This document shows positions 34,264 to 43,000 of a stretch of DNA of 64,000 bases, piece by piece. The first letter of the stretch is position 1. Each line of letters opens with the position of its first letter. The position numbers and the translations under genes were made by a program. This DNA comes from Acidobacteriota bacterium (GTDB taxonomy: Bacteria > Acidobacteriota > Terriglobia > Bryobacterales > Bryobacteraceae), in assembly GCA_029776225.1 (NCBI GenBank), contig JAKOTR010000011.1, positions 1 to 64,000 on the forward strand. The letters run 5' to 3'. The notes under the pieces were generated by a model that had not been told where the DNA came from, did no database searches, and saw nothing but the letters and a program-made list of their open reading frames with translations.

Positions 34264-35907
34264 TCAGCATCTTAGCATCAGGCTTTCTCGAAAACTGGTG
34301 TGCCGCCGGGCGCACACGGGCACTACGGGAGTGCCACCGCGTGCCCAGGCTCCGGCTCCCGACTCACAGGCGGCGATGAATTGCCGCCTGGCGCAGAAAG
34401 ACAAATCGTTGTAAATGACCAAAAAAGCGGCGTTGGTCCAGCCGAAGCCCGTTTCGTTGGAGTCGTAGCCGAAGCGGATTCCCGCTACATCCGAGCTGGC
34501 GGTCACAACATTATATTTTTCTTTAATTGTTCCGTGATCGCGAAAATCGCGCAGCACCATGAATAAAAACCGGCTTCCGATTCGGTCGGCCGCCTCGGTG
34601 AAACCGTAGCGGCGCAGTCCCTGGGTGGCGATGATCTGCAACGGCGCCCAGCCGAACGGAGCATCCCATTGTTCGCCGGTCACCCGCGCGCTGGTTTGCA
34701 ACCCGCCCGCGCGCTCGAACAGGTGCAGGTTGGCGGCCACGCCCGCCGCCTGCGCCGGAGATGCGATCCCCGCCCACAGCGGGTAAAACGCCGTCAGGAA
34801 CGGGTAACCGGACCGGCAACGGCGCTTGAAATTGTAATCGAAATACAGGCCCGCATTCTCGTCCCACATCCACCGGTTTATGGCTTTGGCGCGCTTTTCC
34901 GCCCGAAGCGCCCAAATTCGCGCTTTACGGGGTTGCCCAAGCAGCGTGTGAATCGCCGCGGCGTCCGCCTCCATCCGGTACAAAAGCGAGTTCAAATCAA
35001 CCGGGTTGTAGTCGAGAATGCCGGCGCTGAACGGCCCGAAACGGGCCGAGCTGTCGAAGCCCGATTCCCGCATCGCGCGGTCCGCGAGGTAGAAAAGCCT
35101 CGTCAGGCGGTTGTTCGCGCGGTCGTAGTATTTCCGGACGTCGTAAGCAGCCACGGAGTGCGTGCGGTAGTATTCCCTAACGCGGTCATAGTGGCTTCTG
35201 CCCGAGGCGTCCCGCTCACCGTGGACCACTTCAGGCGCCGGCGTGTCCGCTCCGCCGTAATAGCGCGACAGGCCGGTGGACGGCGTAAGGTGCGGCTCCC
35301 GCGTCCAGTAGGCGTAGTATCTGTCGATGGCCGGAAGCGTGCCCGCCAGCCAGGCTTTATCGCCGGTCCGCACAAAAACCTCCAGGATCATTCGCGTAAG
35401 AAAAGGCGGCTGCGACCGGTTCAGGTAATAGGTGCGGTTGGCGTTCAGCACCTTGCCGTAATGCGTCACCTCGTAGACGAGGTTGTCCGTCATGTTCTTT
35501 GCGAGTTGCACCTTGCCATCCGCCAGAAGCCCGAGCAGGATGAAATAGCTGTCCCAGCCGTACATCTCGTTGAAACGGCCGCCCGGCACGACGTAGGGAT
35601 GGGGAAGATAGAGCAGGCCCGGCTCAGCGGGCTCGCCTGCCTGCGGCGGCCGCCGCACCTCCACGTCCGGGTGGCTCCGGGCGATTTCGGCGAGGTCTTC
35701 GCCTTGCGGCACGTACAGAATGACGCGGCCCTGCTGCGACACCTTCAGATCGGCGGCCGATTCCACCAGCGCGGCATTCGAGCGCAGAAGAACGGTCCAG
35801 GTCCGCTGGATGTAATCCCGGATGGCGGTGAGGTCATCGCAGGCGGCAACAAGGCAGGCCGCTGTGAGGAGGATGGCGAACCCACGCAGCGCCCTCCGAG
35901 TCCCCAT
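34264..35907 (-). CDS. treA: Periplasmic trehalase (GH37), lipoprotein
   Basis: 547 residues. The N-terminus has a lipobox-like LVAAC, so it may be lipid-anchored. Both trehalase signatures are exact: PGGRFNEMYGWDSY near 107 and QWDAPFGWAP near 420, with the usual catalytic Asp/Glu context (DYNPVDLNSLLYRMEAD). It hydrolyses trehalose to glucose. It is first in a leftward operon followed 3 bp later by the BamA/TamA-like gene, an unusual pairing. The last 30 residues are Arg- and Cys-rich and look unlike the family, so the C-terminus may be extended. Confidence 0.92.
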   Translation of the reverse strand: MGTRRALRGFAILLTAACLVAACDDLTAIRDYIQRTWTVLLRSNAALVESAADLKVSQQGRVILYVPQGEDLAEIARSHPDVEVRRPPQAGEPAEPGLLYLPHPYVVPGGRFNEMYGWDSYFILLGLLADGKVQLAKNMTDNLVYEVTHYGKVLNANRTYYLNRSQPPFLTRMILEVFVRTGDKAWLAGTLPAIDRYYAYWTREPHLTPSTGLSRYYGGADTPAPEVVHGERDASGRSHYDRVREYYRTHSVAAYDVRKYYDRANNRLTRLFYLADRAMRESGFDSSARFGPFSAGILDYNPVDLNSLLYRMEADAAAIHTLLGQPRKARIWALRAEKRAKAINRWMWDENAGLYFDYNFKRRCRSGYPFLTAFYPLWAGIASPAQAAGVAANLHLFERAGGLQTSARVTGEQWDAPFGWAPLQIIATQGLRRYGFTEAADRIGSRFLFMVLRDFRDHGTIKEKYNVVTASSDVAGIRFGYDSNETGFGWTNAAFLVIYNDLSFCARRQFIAACESGAGAWARGGTPVVPVCARRHTSFRESLMLRC

Positions 35908-35990
35908 AACTCAGGATTACCACGCCCCCGCCGCAACAACCTACTTCGAGCCTCCACCCCGCCGCGGGCCGTGTGCGACCATGAATTTTG

Positions 35991-37004
35991 ATGGAGCCGG
36001 ACAGGTATTCCAGGCAGGTGTTGTTCCCCGGCATTGGCGCGGCGGGCCAGCAGCGGATCCGCGCCGCCAAGGTCGCTGTCGTTGGTTGCGGGGCGCTCGG
36101 CAGTTTTCAGGCCGGTGCGCTGGCGCGGGCCGGAGTGGGCCGTATCCTGCTGATTGACCGCGATTACGTCGAGTGGAGCAACCTCCAGCGCCAGTGGCTT
36201 TATGACGAATCAGACGCGCGCGACGCCCTGCCCAAGGCAATTGCCGCGGCACGCCGCCTGGCGGCGATCAACTCCGAAGTGGAAGTTTCCCCGCTGGTAG
36301 CGGACCTCACCGCCGCCAACATCGAAGAGGCGCTCGAAGGCGTGAACCTCATCCTGGACGGCACCGACAACTTCGAAACCCGCTACCTGCTCAACGATTA
36401 CGCCGTGAGTCACGGGGTGCCCTGGATTTACGGCGCCGCGGTGGGCAGCTACGGACTGACCATGCCCGTGCTGCCCGGCAAAACGGCATGCCTGAAATGC
36501 GTTTACCCGGAACCGCCCTCCGGCGCCCAGCCCACCTGCGAAACCGCGGGCGTGCTCAACGCGATCACCTCGGCCATCGCTTCGCTTCAGACGGGCGATG
36601 CGCTCAAAATTCTGGCCGGCCACGCGGATTCGCTGCGTCCCAGAATCACAACGGTGGATGTGTGGAGCGGGGAAGTGCGGCAGGTCGCCCTGCCGCCGCC
36701 CGATGCCGGTTGCCAGGCTTGCGGTTGGCGCGAATTCGTCCACTTGGAAGGGAAGCGCCGCGCCCCCATCAGCCTGTGCGGCCGTAACGCCGTGCAGATC
36801 CACGAGCGCGCCCAGCCGCTCGATCTCGGCCAGCTCAAGGCCGCCCTGGAACCGCTGGGCGAGGTCCGGGCCAACGAATTCGCGCTGCGCTTCTTCCTGC
36901 CGCCCTACGAGATGACGATCTTTCCCGACGGCCGCGCCATCATCAAGGGCACGGACGACGTGGGCCTTGCCCGCAGTCTCTACGCCCGCTACGTCGGGGC
37001 CTGA
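35991..37004 (+). CDS. ThiF/MoeB-family adenylyltransferase (E1-like)
   Basis: 337 residues. RYSRQVLFPGIGAAGQQRI opens the E1 family; VAVVGCGALGSFQAGALARAG is the nucleotide loop; DGTDNFETRYLLND contacts the ubiquitin-like partner; CLKC and CQAC are the zinc pairs. The catalytic-Cys crossover region is PTCETAGVL. It adenylates the C-terminus of a sulfur carrier (ThiS or MoaD). The last 80 residues form an extra domain beyond MoeB length that ends in a ThiS-like FFLPPYEMTIFPDGRAIIKG, so a carrier-like or regulatory fold may be fused. Alone; converges on icd by 2 bp. Confidence 0.87.
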   Translation: MEPDRYSRQVLFPGIGAAGQQRIRAAKVAVVGCGALGSFQAGALARAGVGRILLIDRDYVEWSNLQRQWLYDESDARDALPKAIAAARRLAAINSEVEVSPLVADLTAANIEEALEGVNLILDGTDNFETRYLLNDYAVSHGVPWIYGAAVGSYGLTMPVLPGKTACLKCVYPEPPSGAQPTCETAGVLNAITSAIASLQTGDALKILAGHADSLRPRITTVDVWSGEVRQVALPPPDAGCQACGWREFVHLEGKRRAPISLCGRNAVQIHERAQPLDLGQLKAALEPLGEVRANEFALRFFLPPYEMTIFPDGRAIIKGTDDVGLARSLYARYVGA

Positions 37005-37006
37005 AA

Positions 37007-38260
37007 CTACGCGGAAACCGTCTGCGCAGCCATGTTGCTCACAATGGCGGCGGCGAACTCACTGGTCTTCAGCTTTACGGCGCCTTCCATCTGCCGGTGC
37101 AGGTCGTAAGTCACCCGCTTCTGCCGGATCGTCTCCGTGATCCCGCGCTCGATCAGGGCCGCAGCCTCTTTCCAGCCCATGAAGCTGAACATCATCACGC
37201 CGGAGAGAATCACGCTGGAGGGGTTGACCACGTCCTGTCCTGCGTACTTCGGCGCGGTGCCGTGCGTCGCTTCAAACACTCCGTGCTCGTCGCCAATGTT
37301 GGCGCCCGGCGCCATTCCCAGGCCGCCCACCTGAGCCGCGCAGGCGTCCGAGAGATAGTCGCCGTTCAGATTCGGCGTGGCCAACACTTCGTACTCCTCG
37401 GGCCGCAGCAGCACTTGCTGGAACATCGAATCGGCAATGCGGTCCTTGATCACGATCTTGCCCTCGGGCACCTCGCCCTTGAGGTCGCTCTCGGCAATGC
37501 AAACGTCCGCAAACTCCTCTCTGGCCACCTCGTAGCCCCAGTCGCGGAACGAGCCCTCGGTGAACTTCATGATGTTGCCTTTGTGCACCAGGGTCACGCT
37601 GCGATGGCCGTTTTCGATCGCATACCGGATGGCGCGCCGCACCAGCCGCTTGGAGCCCGTCCTGCTGATCGGCTTGATGCCAATTCCAGAATCCGGCCGG
37701 ATCTTCTTGCCCATCTCCGCCTCGAGGAACTCGATGACTTTCTTCGCCTCCGGAGTCCCCTCGCGCCACTCGATCCCCGCGTAGACGTCCTCGGTGTTCT
37801 CGCGGAAAATCACGACGTTCAGCGCTTCCGGCCGCTTCACCGGCGAGGGCACGCCGGGGTAGTACTTCACCGGGCGCCAGCAGACGTACAGGTCCAGCAA
37901 CTGCCGCAGAGCCACGTTCAGGCTGCGGATGCCCCCGCCCACCGGCGTCGTCAGCGGGCCTTTGATCGCAATGCGAAAGCGCTTGATGGCTTCGAGCGTT
38001 CCCGCCGGGAGCCAGTCGTTGAAGCGGTTGAAGGCCTTCTCCCCGGCGAACACTTCGTACCAAGCTACTTTGCGTTTGCCGCCATACGCCTGTTCTACGG
38101 CGGCGTCGAACACCATGCGGGCCGCCCTCCAGATATCCGGCCCGGTGCCGTCGCCTTCGATGAACGGGATGATCGGGCGATCGGGAACAATAAATTTGCC
38201 GTTTTGGACCTGAATGGGTTCTCCATCAGCGGGAACGGGAACATTGTTGTAGGATTCCAT
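37007..38260 (-). CDS. icd: NADP-dependent isocitrate dehydrogenase
   Basis: 417 residues from the ATG giving [10 protein letters not shown], matching E. coli Icd, with GGAG 8 bases before. It converts isocitrate to 2-oxoglutarate in the TCA cycle. [14 protein letters not shown], the substrate loop SLNVALRQ (phosphorylatable Ser), [14 protein letters not shown] and NLNGDYLSD are intact. [10 protein letters not shown] has Lys and Tyr at the cofactor-choice sites, indicating NADP rather than NAD. No icd kinase gene is nearby. Confidence 0.95.
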   Translation of the reverse strand: MESYNNVPVPADGEPIQVQNGKFIVPDRPIIPFIEGDGTGPDIWRAARMVFDAAVEQAYGGKRKVAWYEVFAGEKAFNRFNDWLPAGTLEAIKRFRIAIKGPLTTPVGGGIRSLNVALRQLLDLYVCWRPVKYYPGVPSPVKRPEALNVVIFRENTEDVYAGIEWREGTPEAKKVIEFLEAEMGKKIRPDSGIGIKPISRTGSKRLVRRAIRYAIENGHRSVTLVHKGNIMKFTEGSFRDWGYEVAREEFADVCIAESDLKGEVPEGKIVIKDRIADSMFQQVLLRPEEYEVLATPNLNGDYLSDACAAQVGGLGMAPGANIGDEHGVFEATHGTAPKYAGQDVVNPSSVILSGVMMFSFMGWKEAAALIERGITETIRQKRVTYDLHRQMEGAVKLKTSEFAAAIVSNMAAQTVSA

Positions 38261-38393
38261 TGCAAACTCCAGCACCATAGCTTACCGCGATTCCAGCCCA
38301 AACACTACACGGGCCGGGCAAAAGCGCGGTTTACACTTGAAAACTCCAGCCGCAAACCAGAGGTGTTGCGTTTTTACACAACCAAAAGAGCCG

Positions 38394-39668
38394 CTACTGC
38401 TCGAACCGCCCGCGATAGGCCCACAGCCCCAGCGCCGGATTCGAAATGTAAAACACTTCCTCGCCGTCCACCACGTTCCAGCCGTCTATCAGCTTCGCCG
38501 GATCGTAGCGCTTCATCATGTCCTCCAGCGAAGCGTACCGGAAGTTGACGCACTCTACCTCCTCCCGGGTCAAATGCCCGGGGCAGTAGGTGATCTCGAA
38601 ACGCCCTTCCGACGAGCCGTGGATCAGGTGCGCGGCGGCGCTCAGGTTGCCCGCCAGATCGGCATTCTCCTTAACCGCCTGGAGAGTCGCCGGCGTCCCG
38701 CGGTAGCCGTACTTACGGATCAGCCTGTCGATTTCCGGGTCCTCGCCGAATTCGCGGACACCGGGCGCGAGGATGATCAGCTCGGCCCCGTCGGCCAGCG
38801 CCATTCTCGTGCGGTAAACGGCCTTGTTCCCGAGCCAGGTGGACCGGAATTCCGACGGATCCAGGTAGACCACCGCCTTGCGGATCTCGCGCTCCATCAT
38901 GACGAAGTTGACCTTGAGGCTGAGCTCGGCGGCGCGCTCGAAGCACTCGATGTCGTCGCCGATGAAAAGCCCGCGGACTGCCAGGCGGCCGGATTCGTCC
39001 TTGGCGACCACCGTCTGCACGTACACGATCGGCAGGTGGCGCGCGAACCGCTCCGAGGCGTAATTCAGAACGCGCCGCACCGGGGTGTCGGCCCGCCCCA
39101 TGATCCGCTCCATCCCGTAGACGGCCCCGATGAAATGGCTCTTATTGATCCCCTCGGCGCCTCCCGTACCCACGAAGATGTTCTTGTTGTAATTGGCCAT
39201 GCCGATCACTTCGTGCGGCACCACCTGGCCGATGGACAGAATCAGGTCGAAGCCGCCTTCGACCAGCAGTTTGTCCACCTGCGCGGGCCACGAATAATCG
39301 AGCTTGCCCTCCGACTGCTCCCTGACGAACTCGGCGGGCACTTCGCCCAACGTCACCACGCCGCAGCGCCAGTCGTGTACGCGGAACAGGTCGCGCGGCA
39401 TGTCGCCGAACATGGTCTCGATCTCGCGGTCGGTCATGGGAAAGTGGGTGCCGATGGCGGGCAGCACGTCCGTCAGGCGGCTGCCATAGTATTCCCACAC
39501 GTAGCGGGTCAGCTCGCCTGCCCGCGAGTGATAGCGGGTGATGTCGGGCGGCAGGCAGAGCACCTTCTTGCGCTCGCCCAGAGCGTCGAGCGTCTTTCTG
39601 ATAGCCTGCCTGAGATCCTCTGGCGAGAGATCGGTGGTTGGCGACCCTGCGGCGAAATACATGCTCAT
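38394..39668 (-). CDS. LarA-type racemase family protein (DUF2088)
   Basis: 424 residues. Resembles lactate racemase LarA, which carries a nickel-pincer nucleotide cofactor on a lysine. The key residues appear conserved: His75 (GTHFPMT), His152 (VPHEVIG), Lys162 (NYNKNIFVG) and His178 (KSHFIG); the last three keep the exact spacing of L. plantarum His174, Lys184 and His200. It probably racemises or epimerises a 2-hydroxy acid or sugar acid. The cofactor genes larB, larC and larE are not in the window. The ATG is chosen in preference to a GTG 15 bases up that overlaps the ribosome site GGAGG. Divergent from the GH51-like gene. Confidence 0.82.
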   Translation of the reverse strand: MSMYFAAGSPTTDLSPEDLRQAIRKTLDALGERKKVLCLPPDITRYHSRAGELTRYVWEYYGSRLTDVLPAIGTHFPMTDREIETMFGDMPRDLFRVHDWRCGVVTLGEVPAEFVREQSEGKLDYSWPAQVDKLLVEGGFDLILSIGQVVPHEVIGMANYNKNIFVGTGGAEGINKSHFIGAVYGMERIMGRADTPVRRVLNYASERFARHLPIVYVQTVVAKDESGRLAVRGLFIGDDIECFERAAELSLKVNFVMMEREIRKAVVYLDPSEFRSTWLGNKAVYRTRMALADGAELIILAPGVREFGEDPEIDRLIRKYGYRGTPATLQAVKENADLAGNLSAAAHLIHGSSEGRFEITYCPGHLTREEVECVNFRYASLEDMMKRYDPAKLIDGWNVVDGEEVFYISNPALGLWAYRGRFEQ

Positions 39669-39731
39669 GGATTCAGAGTACACCTCCTCATATGGCTGCC
39701 GTGTGTAGGAGAATGAGACATCGGGATCTAT

Positions 39732-41234
39732 ATGAACCGGAGAGAGTTTCTCGCCGCGACTCCGGCCGCTGCCGTCGCCGCCGCGCAGCCTGCTGCCATC
39801 ACGATCGATCCCAAGCCGCTCTTCGATATCTCGCCCTACCTGTACATGCAGTTCATGGAGCCGCTAGGGATAACCGATGGTTCTGTCGAAGCTGCCTGGG
39901 ACTACGACACGGACGACTGGCGCAAGGACCTGATCGAAACGGTGAAGGATCTCGCTCCGGATGTCATTCGCTGGGGCGGGCTGTTCAGCCGGTATTACAA
40001 GTGGCGGGAGGGCGTCGGGCCGGTCGCTTCACGCCGCCCGATGCGCAATTACGTCTGGGGCGGCCTGGAAACTAACCGCGTCGGCACTCACGAGTTTGTC
40101 GATTTCTGCCGCCGCACCGGCGCCGAACCGCTTTACTGCGTCAATTTTCTGGGCGACGGCGTTCATTACGGTGAGGGCCGCACCGGCGATGCGGAAGAAG
40201 CGGCCGGCTGGGTCTCCTACGCGAACGATCCCGACAACCCCGAACGCAAACGGCACGGAGTAAGCCGGCCCTACGGCATCAAGCTCTGGCAGCTTGGCAA
40301 CGAAACCTCCTATGGCCGCCAGCACTTCACGCTCGAGGAGACCATCACCCATACCATCAGCTTCGCCAAGGCGATGCGGGCGCGCGACCCCTCCATCCAG
40401 CTCATCGGCTGGGGCGACCGCGAAGGCCGCGGCGAGCTGTGGGCCGGTGAACTGCTGAAGCGCGCCGGCGAGCACCTCGATTATGTTGCCATCCACATGA
40501 TGGGCATGTCGCCCCGGCGCCGCGATACTGTTCTGCGCGGTATCCGATACCAGAAGGACCCCCAGGCGGCCTGGGAGGAGCTGCTCGAGCTGACAACGGT
40601 CGTGGAGAAGCGCGTTGTGGAACTCGAACAGGTTCTCACGGCCGGGCGGTTCAGCCAGGGGATCGCCATCACGGAGGGCCACCTCAGCCTGCAGCCGCAC
40701 AATGCCAACCCGATCCTGTGCGAGTGGCTGTCGGCCGCCTACCACGCGCGCTCGTTGAACATCTATCAGCGGCACGGCGCGAAGGTCAAAATCGCGACAG
40801 CGGCGGATTTCGCCGGAACGCGGTGGACCGTGAACGCCGTCATGATGCAAACGCCGCGCGGGGTCAGCTATCTGCTGCCCGTGGGTTCGATCATGCGATT
40901 GTTCAAGCGGCACAACGGCAAGCAGGGCATTGCCGTTCAGGCGCCTCCGGACCTCGATATCGCCGCGAGCCGCACGGGAGATAAGATTTTCCTGCACGTC
41001 GCCAACCTGCGGTATCGCGGTTCCGTCCAGGCCGCCTTTTCGGTCGCGGGGATGCGGATCGTCTCGGGCCGCGTGTTCGAAATCGCCCCGGAGGATCTGA
41101 GGACGGCCGTTTCGCAGGATGAGCCTGACGTGTTCGCGCCCCGGGAGCGCGCCATATCAAATCCGCAGGCGGCGGCCTGGCAATTTCCCGCGGGTTCCGT
41201 CAGCGCGGTGGAATTGGAGGTCGCCCCTTTATAA
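39732..41234 (+). CDS. Secreted GH51-like alpha-L-arabinofuranosidase
   Basis: 500 residues with a Tat-type signal (NRREFLAATPAAAVAAAQPA). A TIM barrel carries the clan GH-A pair: acid/base Glu in WQLGNETSYG near residue 190 and nucleophile Glu in AITEGHLSLQPHN near 311. DVIRWGGLFSRYYKW is close to the GH51 PGGNF region. A C-terminal beta domain follows. Family members release arabinose from pectin side chains and xylans; the match to GH51 is distant enough that substrate is inference. 19 bp upstream of kduI on the same strand, supporting a pectin role. Confidence 0.78.
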   Translation: MNRREFLAATPAAAVAAAQPAAITIDPKPLFDISPYLYMQFMEPLGITDGSVEAAWDYDTDDWRKDLIETVKDLAPDVIRWGGLFSRYYKWREGVGPVASRRPMRNYVWGGLETNRVGTHEFVDFCRRTGAEPLYCVNFLGDGVHYGEGRTGDAEEAAGWVSYANDPDNPERKRHGVSRPYGIKLWQLGNETSYGRQHFTLEETITHTISFAKAMRARDPSIQLIGWGDREGRGELWAGELLKRAGEHLDYVAIHMMGMSPRRRDTVLRGIRYQKDPQAAWEELLELTTVVEKRVVELEQVLTAGRFSQGIAITEGHLSLQPHNANPILCEWLSAAYHARSLNIYQRHGAKVKIATAADFAGTRWTVNAVMMQTPRGVSYLLPVGSIMRLFKRHNGKQGIAVQAPPDLDIAASRTGDKIFLHVANLRYRGSVQAAFSVAGMRIVSGRVFEIAPEDLRTAVSQDEPDVFAPRERAISNPQAAAWQFPAGSVSAVELEVAPL

Positions 41235-41253
41235 CTAACGTTGAGGAGATACC

Positions 41254-42099
41254 GTGAGCTTTCCGATCGATGGCATCCGCACTGTTGAGGCGCCCCGCCC
41301 CGAGGAATTGGAGGCGCTGGGAACCGAGGAGTTGAGGGACGCCTTTCTGCTCTCCGGGCTGATGGAAAGCGGCCGGCTGAAGCTGGCGCTGACCGGGCTT
41401 GACCGCCTGGCGGCCGGCGGCTGCGTGCCGGGACCGAAGCCCGTGCGGCTGCCGCCCGTTCCCCAGTTCGGAACACGGTACTTCACCGAGCGCCGCGAAA
41501 TCGGCATCATCAACATCGGCGACCCCGGCATTGTGAGCGTGAACGGCACAGCGTACGAACTCGCGCGGCTGGATTGCCTCTACATTGGCATGGGCGAGGA
41601 ACAGATTCTGTTTGAGAATCTTGGCAACGGGCAGGCCGAGTTTTACTTCCTGAGCTGCCCGGCCCATACGAAATACCCGACCGTCCAGGCGTCGGCCGAA
41701 ACCGCCCGGGCCGATGAGATCGGCAGCGCGGCGCGAGCCTCACGGAGGCGCGTGGTGCGCTACATACACCCTGAAGGAATCGAGAGCTGCCAGCTCCTGA
41801 TGGGGTACACGGAACTTTGCGGCGGCAACGTCTGGGCGAGCATGCCGCCGCACACACACCGCGGCCATTCGGAAATCGATTTCTATTTCGATCTGGGGGA
41901 CCAGGTGGTAGTGCACCTGCTCGGCCAGCCCAACCGCACCCGGCACCTCATCGTGCGCGACCGCGAAGCCGTTCTGGTGCCGGGCTGGTCCATTAATTCC
42001 TGCGTCGGCACGGAGCCCTACCGCGTTATCTGGGGCATGGCCGGCGAGAACCGCGAGTACGAGGACATGGACATTGTGCCTGTCCGGGACCTGTACTGA
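41254..42099 (+). CDS. kduI: 5-keto-4-deoxyuronate isomerase with altered zinc site
   Basis: 281 residues, normal size. Converts 5-keto-4-deoxyuronate to 2,5-diketo-3-deoxygluconate in breakdown of unsaturated galacturonides. Three zinc ligands of the cupin are present: His200, His202 and Glu207 in PHTHRGHSEIDF. The fourth, His245 of E. coli (SIHSGVGT), is Asn248 here (SINSCVGT, codon AAT at 41995). The rest of the C-terminus (IWGMAGEN, EDMD) is conserved. GTG start with GAGGAG upstream. Activity, metal or substrate may be changed. It lies in an operon with a GH51-like arabinofuranosidase. Confidence 0.9.
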   Translation: MSFPIDGIRTVEAPRPEELEALGTEELRDAFLLSGLMESGRLKLALTGLDRLAAGGCVPGPKPVRLPPVPQFGTRYFTERREIGIINIGDPGIVSVNGTAYELARLDCLYIGMGEEQILFENLGNGQAEFYFLSCPAHTKYPTVQASAETARADEIGSAARASRRRVVRYIHPEGIESCQLLMGYTELCGGNVWASMPPHTHRGHSEIDFYFDLGDQVVVHLLGQPNRTRHLIVRDREAVLVPGWSINSCVGTEPYRVIWGMAGENREYEDMDIVPVRDLY

Positions 42100-42100
42100 C

Positions 42101-42541
42101 TCAGTAGCTCACCGCGATCATTCCGCCATAGTCCGGAGCCAGCTCCACGACGGGAACTTCGTTCTTCTGCTCGGTCTCCGGATGGCAGTTCATCCAGCCT
42201 TCCAGCAGGGTCGCAAGCAGCCGCGATACTTCCGCCAGAATCGGCTCGCTCTGCAAGAAGTTCGCTTCCAGCAGGCGGCGCTGCATGTAGTCATACAGCT
42301 CCAGCAGATTGCGGCTGAGCGCTCCGCCCGCGTCGAGATCGAGCGAGAGCGTGAGTTCGGTGAGCACCGCGGTCGCCCGGTTGATTTCGCGGGAGCGCGC
42401 GGCGATGTCGCCCTCCCTGAGATGCCGGCGGGCTTTCTCTACCGACTCCAATGCTGCCTGATATAAAATCCGCACCAGTTCCACTCCGTCCGCTGAAAGT
42501 ATTCTGCTCTCCAGGTAAATATCCTGAGCGCTGCTGGCCAT
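42101..42541 (-). CDS. fliS: Flagellar export chaperone FliS
   Basis: 146 residues. A four-helix FliS bundle: QDIYLESRILSADGVELVRI at the start, LLELYDYMQRRLLEANF in the third helix. It binds flagellin in the cytoplasm and stops premature assembly. The C-terminal 25 residues are an extension. No strong ribosome site precedes the ATG. flaG is 47 bp upstream on the same strand, but the filament-cap gene fliD that usually lies between or beside them is missing here. Confidence 0.85.
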   Translation of the reverse strand: MASSAQDIYLESRILSADGVELVRILYQAALESVEKARRHLREGDIAARSREINRATAVLTELTLSLDLDAGGALSRNLLELYDYMQRRLLEANFLQSEPILAEVSRLLATLLEGWMNCHPETEQKNEVPVVELAPDYGGMIAVSY

Positions 42542-42588
42542 AATGTCTACCCGAAAAACATATCGGACGGCGAACCGTTTTCACGGCT

Positions 42589-42888
42589 TTATTCTTCGCT
42601 GCGCGACATTTTTTTCAGGTCTGCCGCCAGGCGCAGCAGGTACTCCGGCGGAATTTGCTGGATCAGTTCGTTGGTTTCGCGATCGATGATACGCACCACC
42701 AGCCGGCGCGTCTCGCGATCCACCACGAACGTGAGTTCGCATTTCTGGCCGAAAAGCTCCGTCGGGTTGATTGCTTTGACCGCCCGGATCAGCTCCCTAT
42801 GCTCTGCGGCGATATCCGGTGGCAACGGGGCTGAAGCTGCGGCAGCCAACGTCTGCCCTGCGCTGTGCACTGGATCGACTGTGCTCAT
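42589..42888 (-). CDS. flaG: FlaG family flagellar protein
   Basis: 99 residues. The C-terminal half (ELTFVVDRETRRLVVRIIDRE, then ELIQQIPPEYLLRLAADLKK) is the FlaG signature. FlaG affects filament length or cap function, mechanism poorly known. GGGAGGTCC lies just before the ATG. A perfect 9-bp stem hairpin sits directly upstream of this ribosome site. Probably co-transcribed with fliS. Confidence 0.85.
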   Translation of the reverse strand: MSTVDPVHSAGQTLAAAASAPLPPDIAAEHRELIRAVKAINPTELFGQKCELTFVVDRETRRLVVRIIDRETNELIQQIPPEYLLRLAADLKKMSRSEE

Positions 42889-42899
42889 AGGACCTCCCG

Positions 42900-42920
42900 A
42901 GGGCGAATGCTATTCGCCCT
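42900..42920 (-). promoter_or_regulatory. Leader hairpin of flaG
   Basis: AGGGCGAAT-agc-ATTCGCCCT (minus strand) is a perfect 9-bp stem with a 3-base loop ending about 12 bases from the flaG ATG, next to its ribosome site. It could control translation or be a repressor site. Further upstream ACCGATAT (near 42930) resembles a flagellar sigma-28 -10 (GCCGATAA), without a clear -35. Confidence 0.4.
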
Positions 42921-43000
42921 ATCAACTCCCATATCGGTCCGAACTCTAATAGTTCTTGACCCGAATTATTTTTTTTGACCGGAATAATTTCTGACCGGCT

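Noticed and set aside
42955-43000. Intrinsic terminator after nuoB
   Set aside because: CCGG repeats could form a weak stem, but in the direction of nuoB transcription it is followed by A residues, not T.
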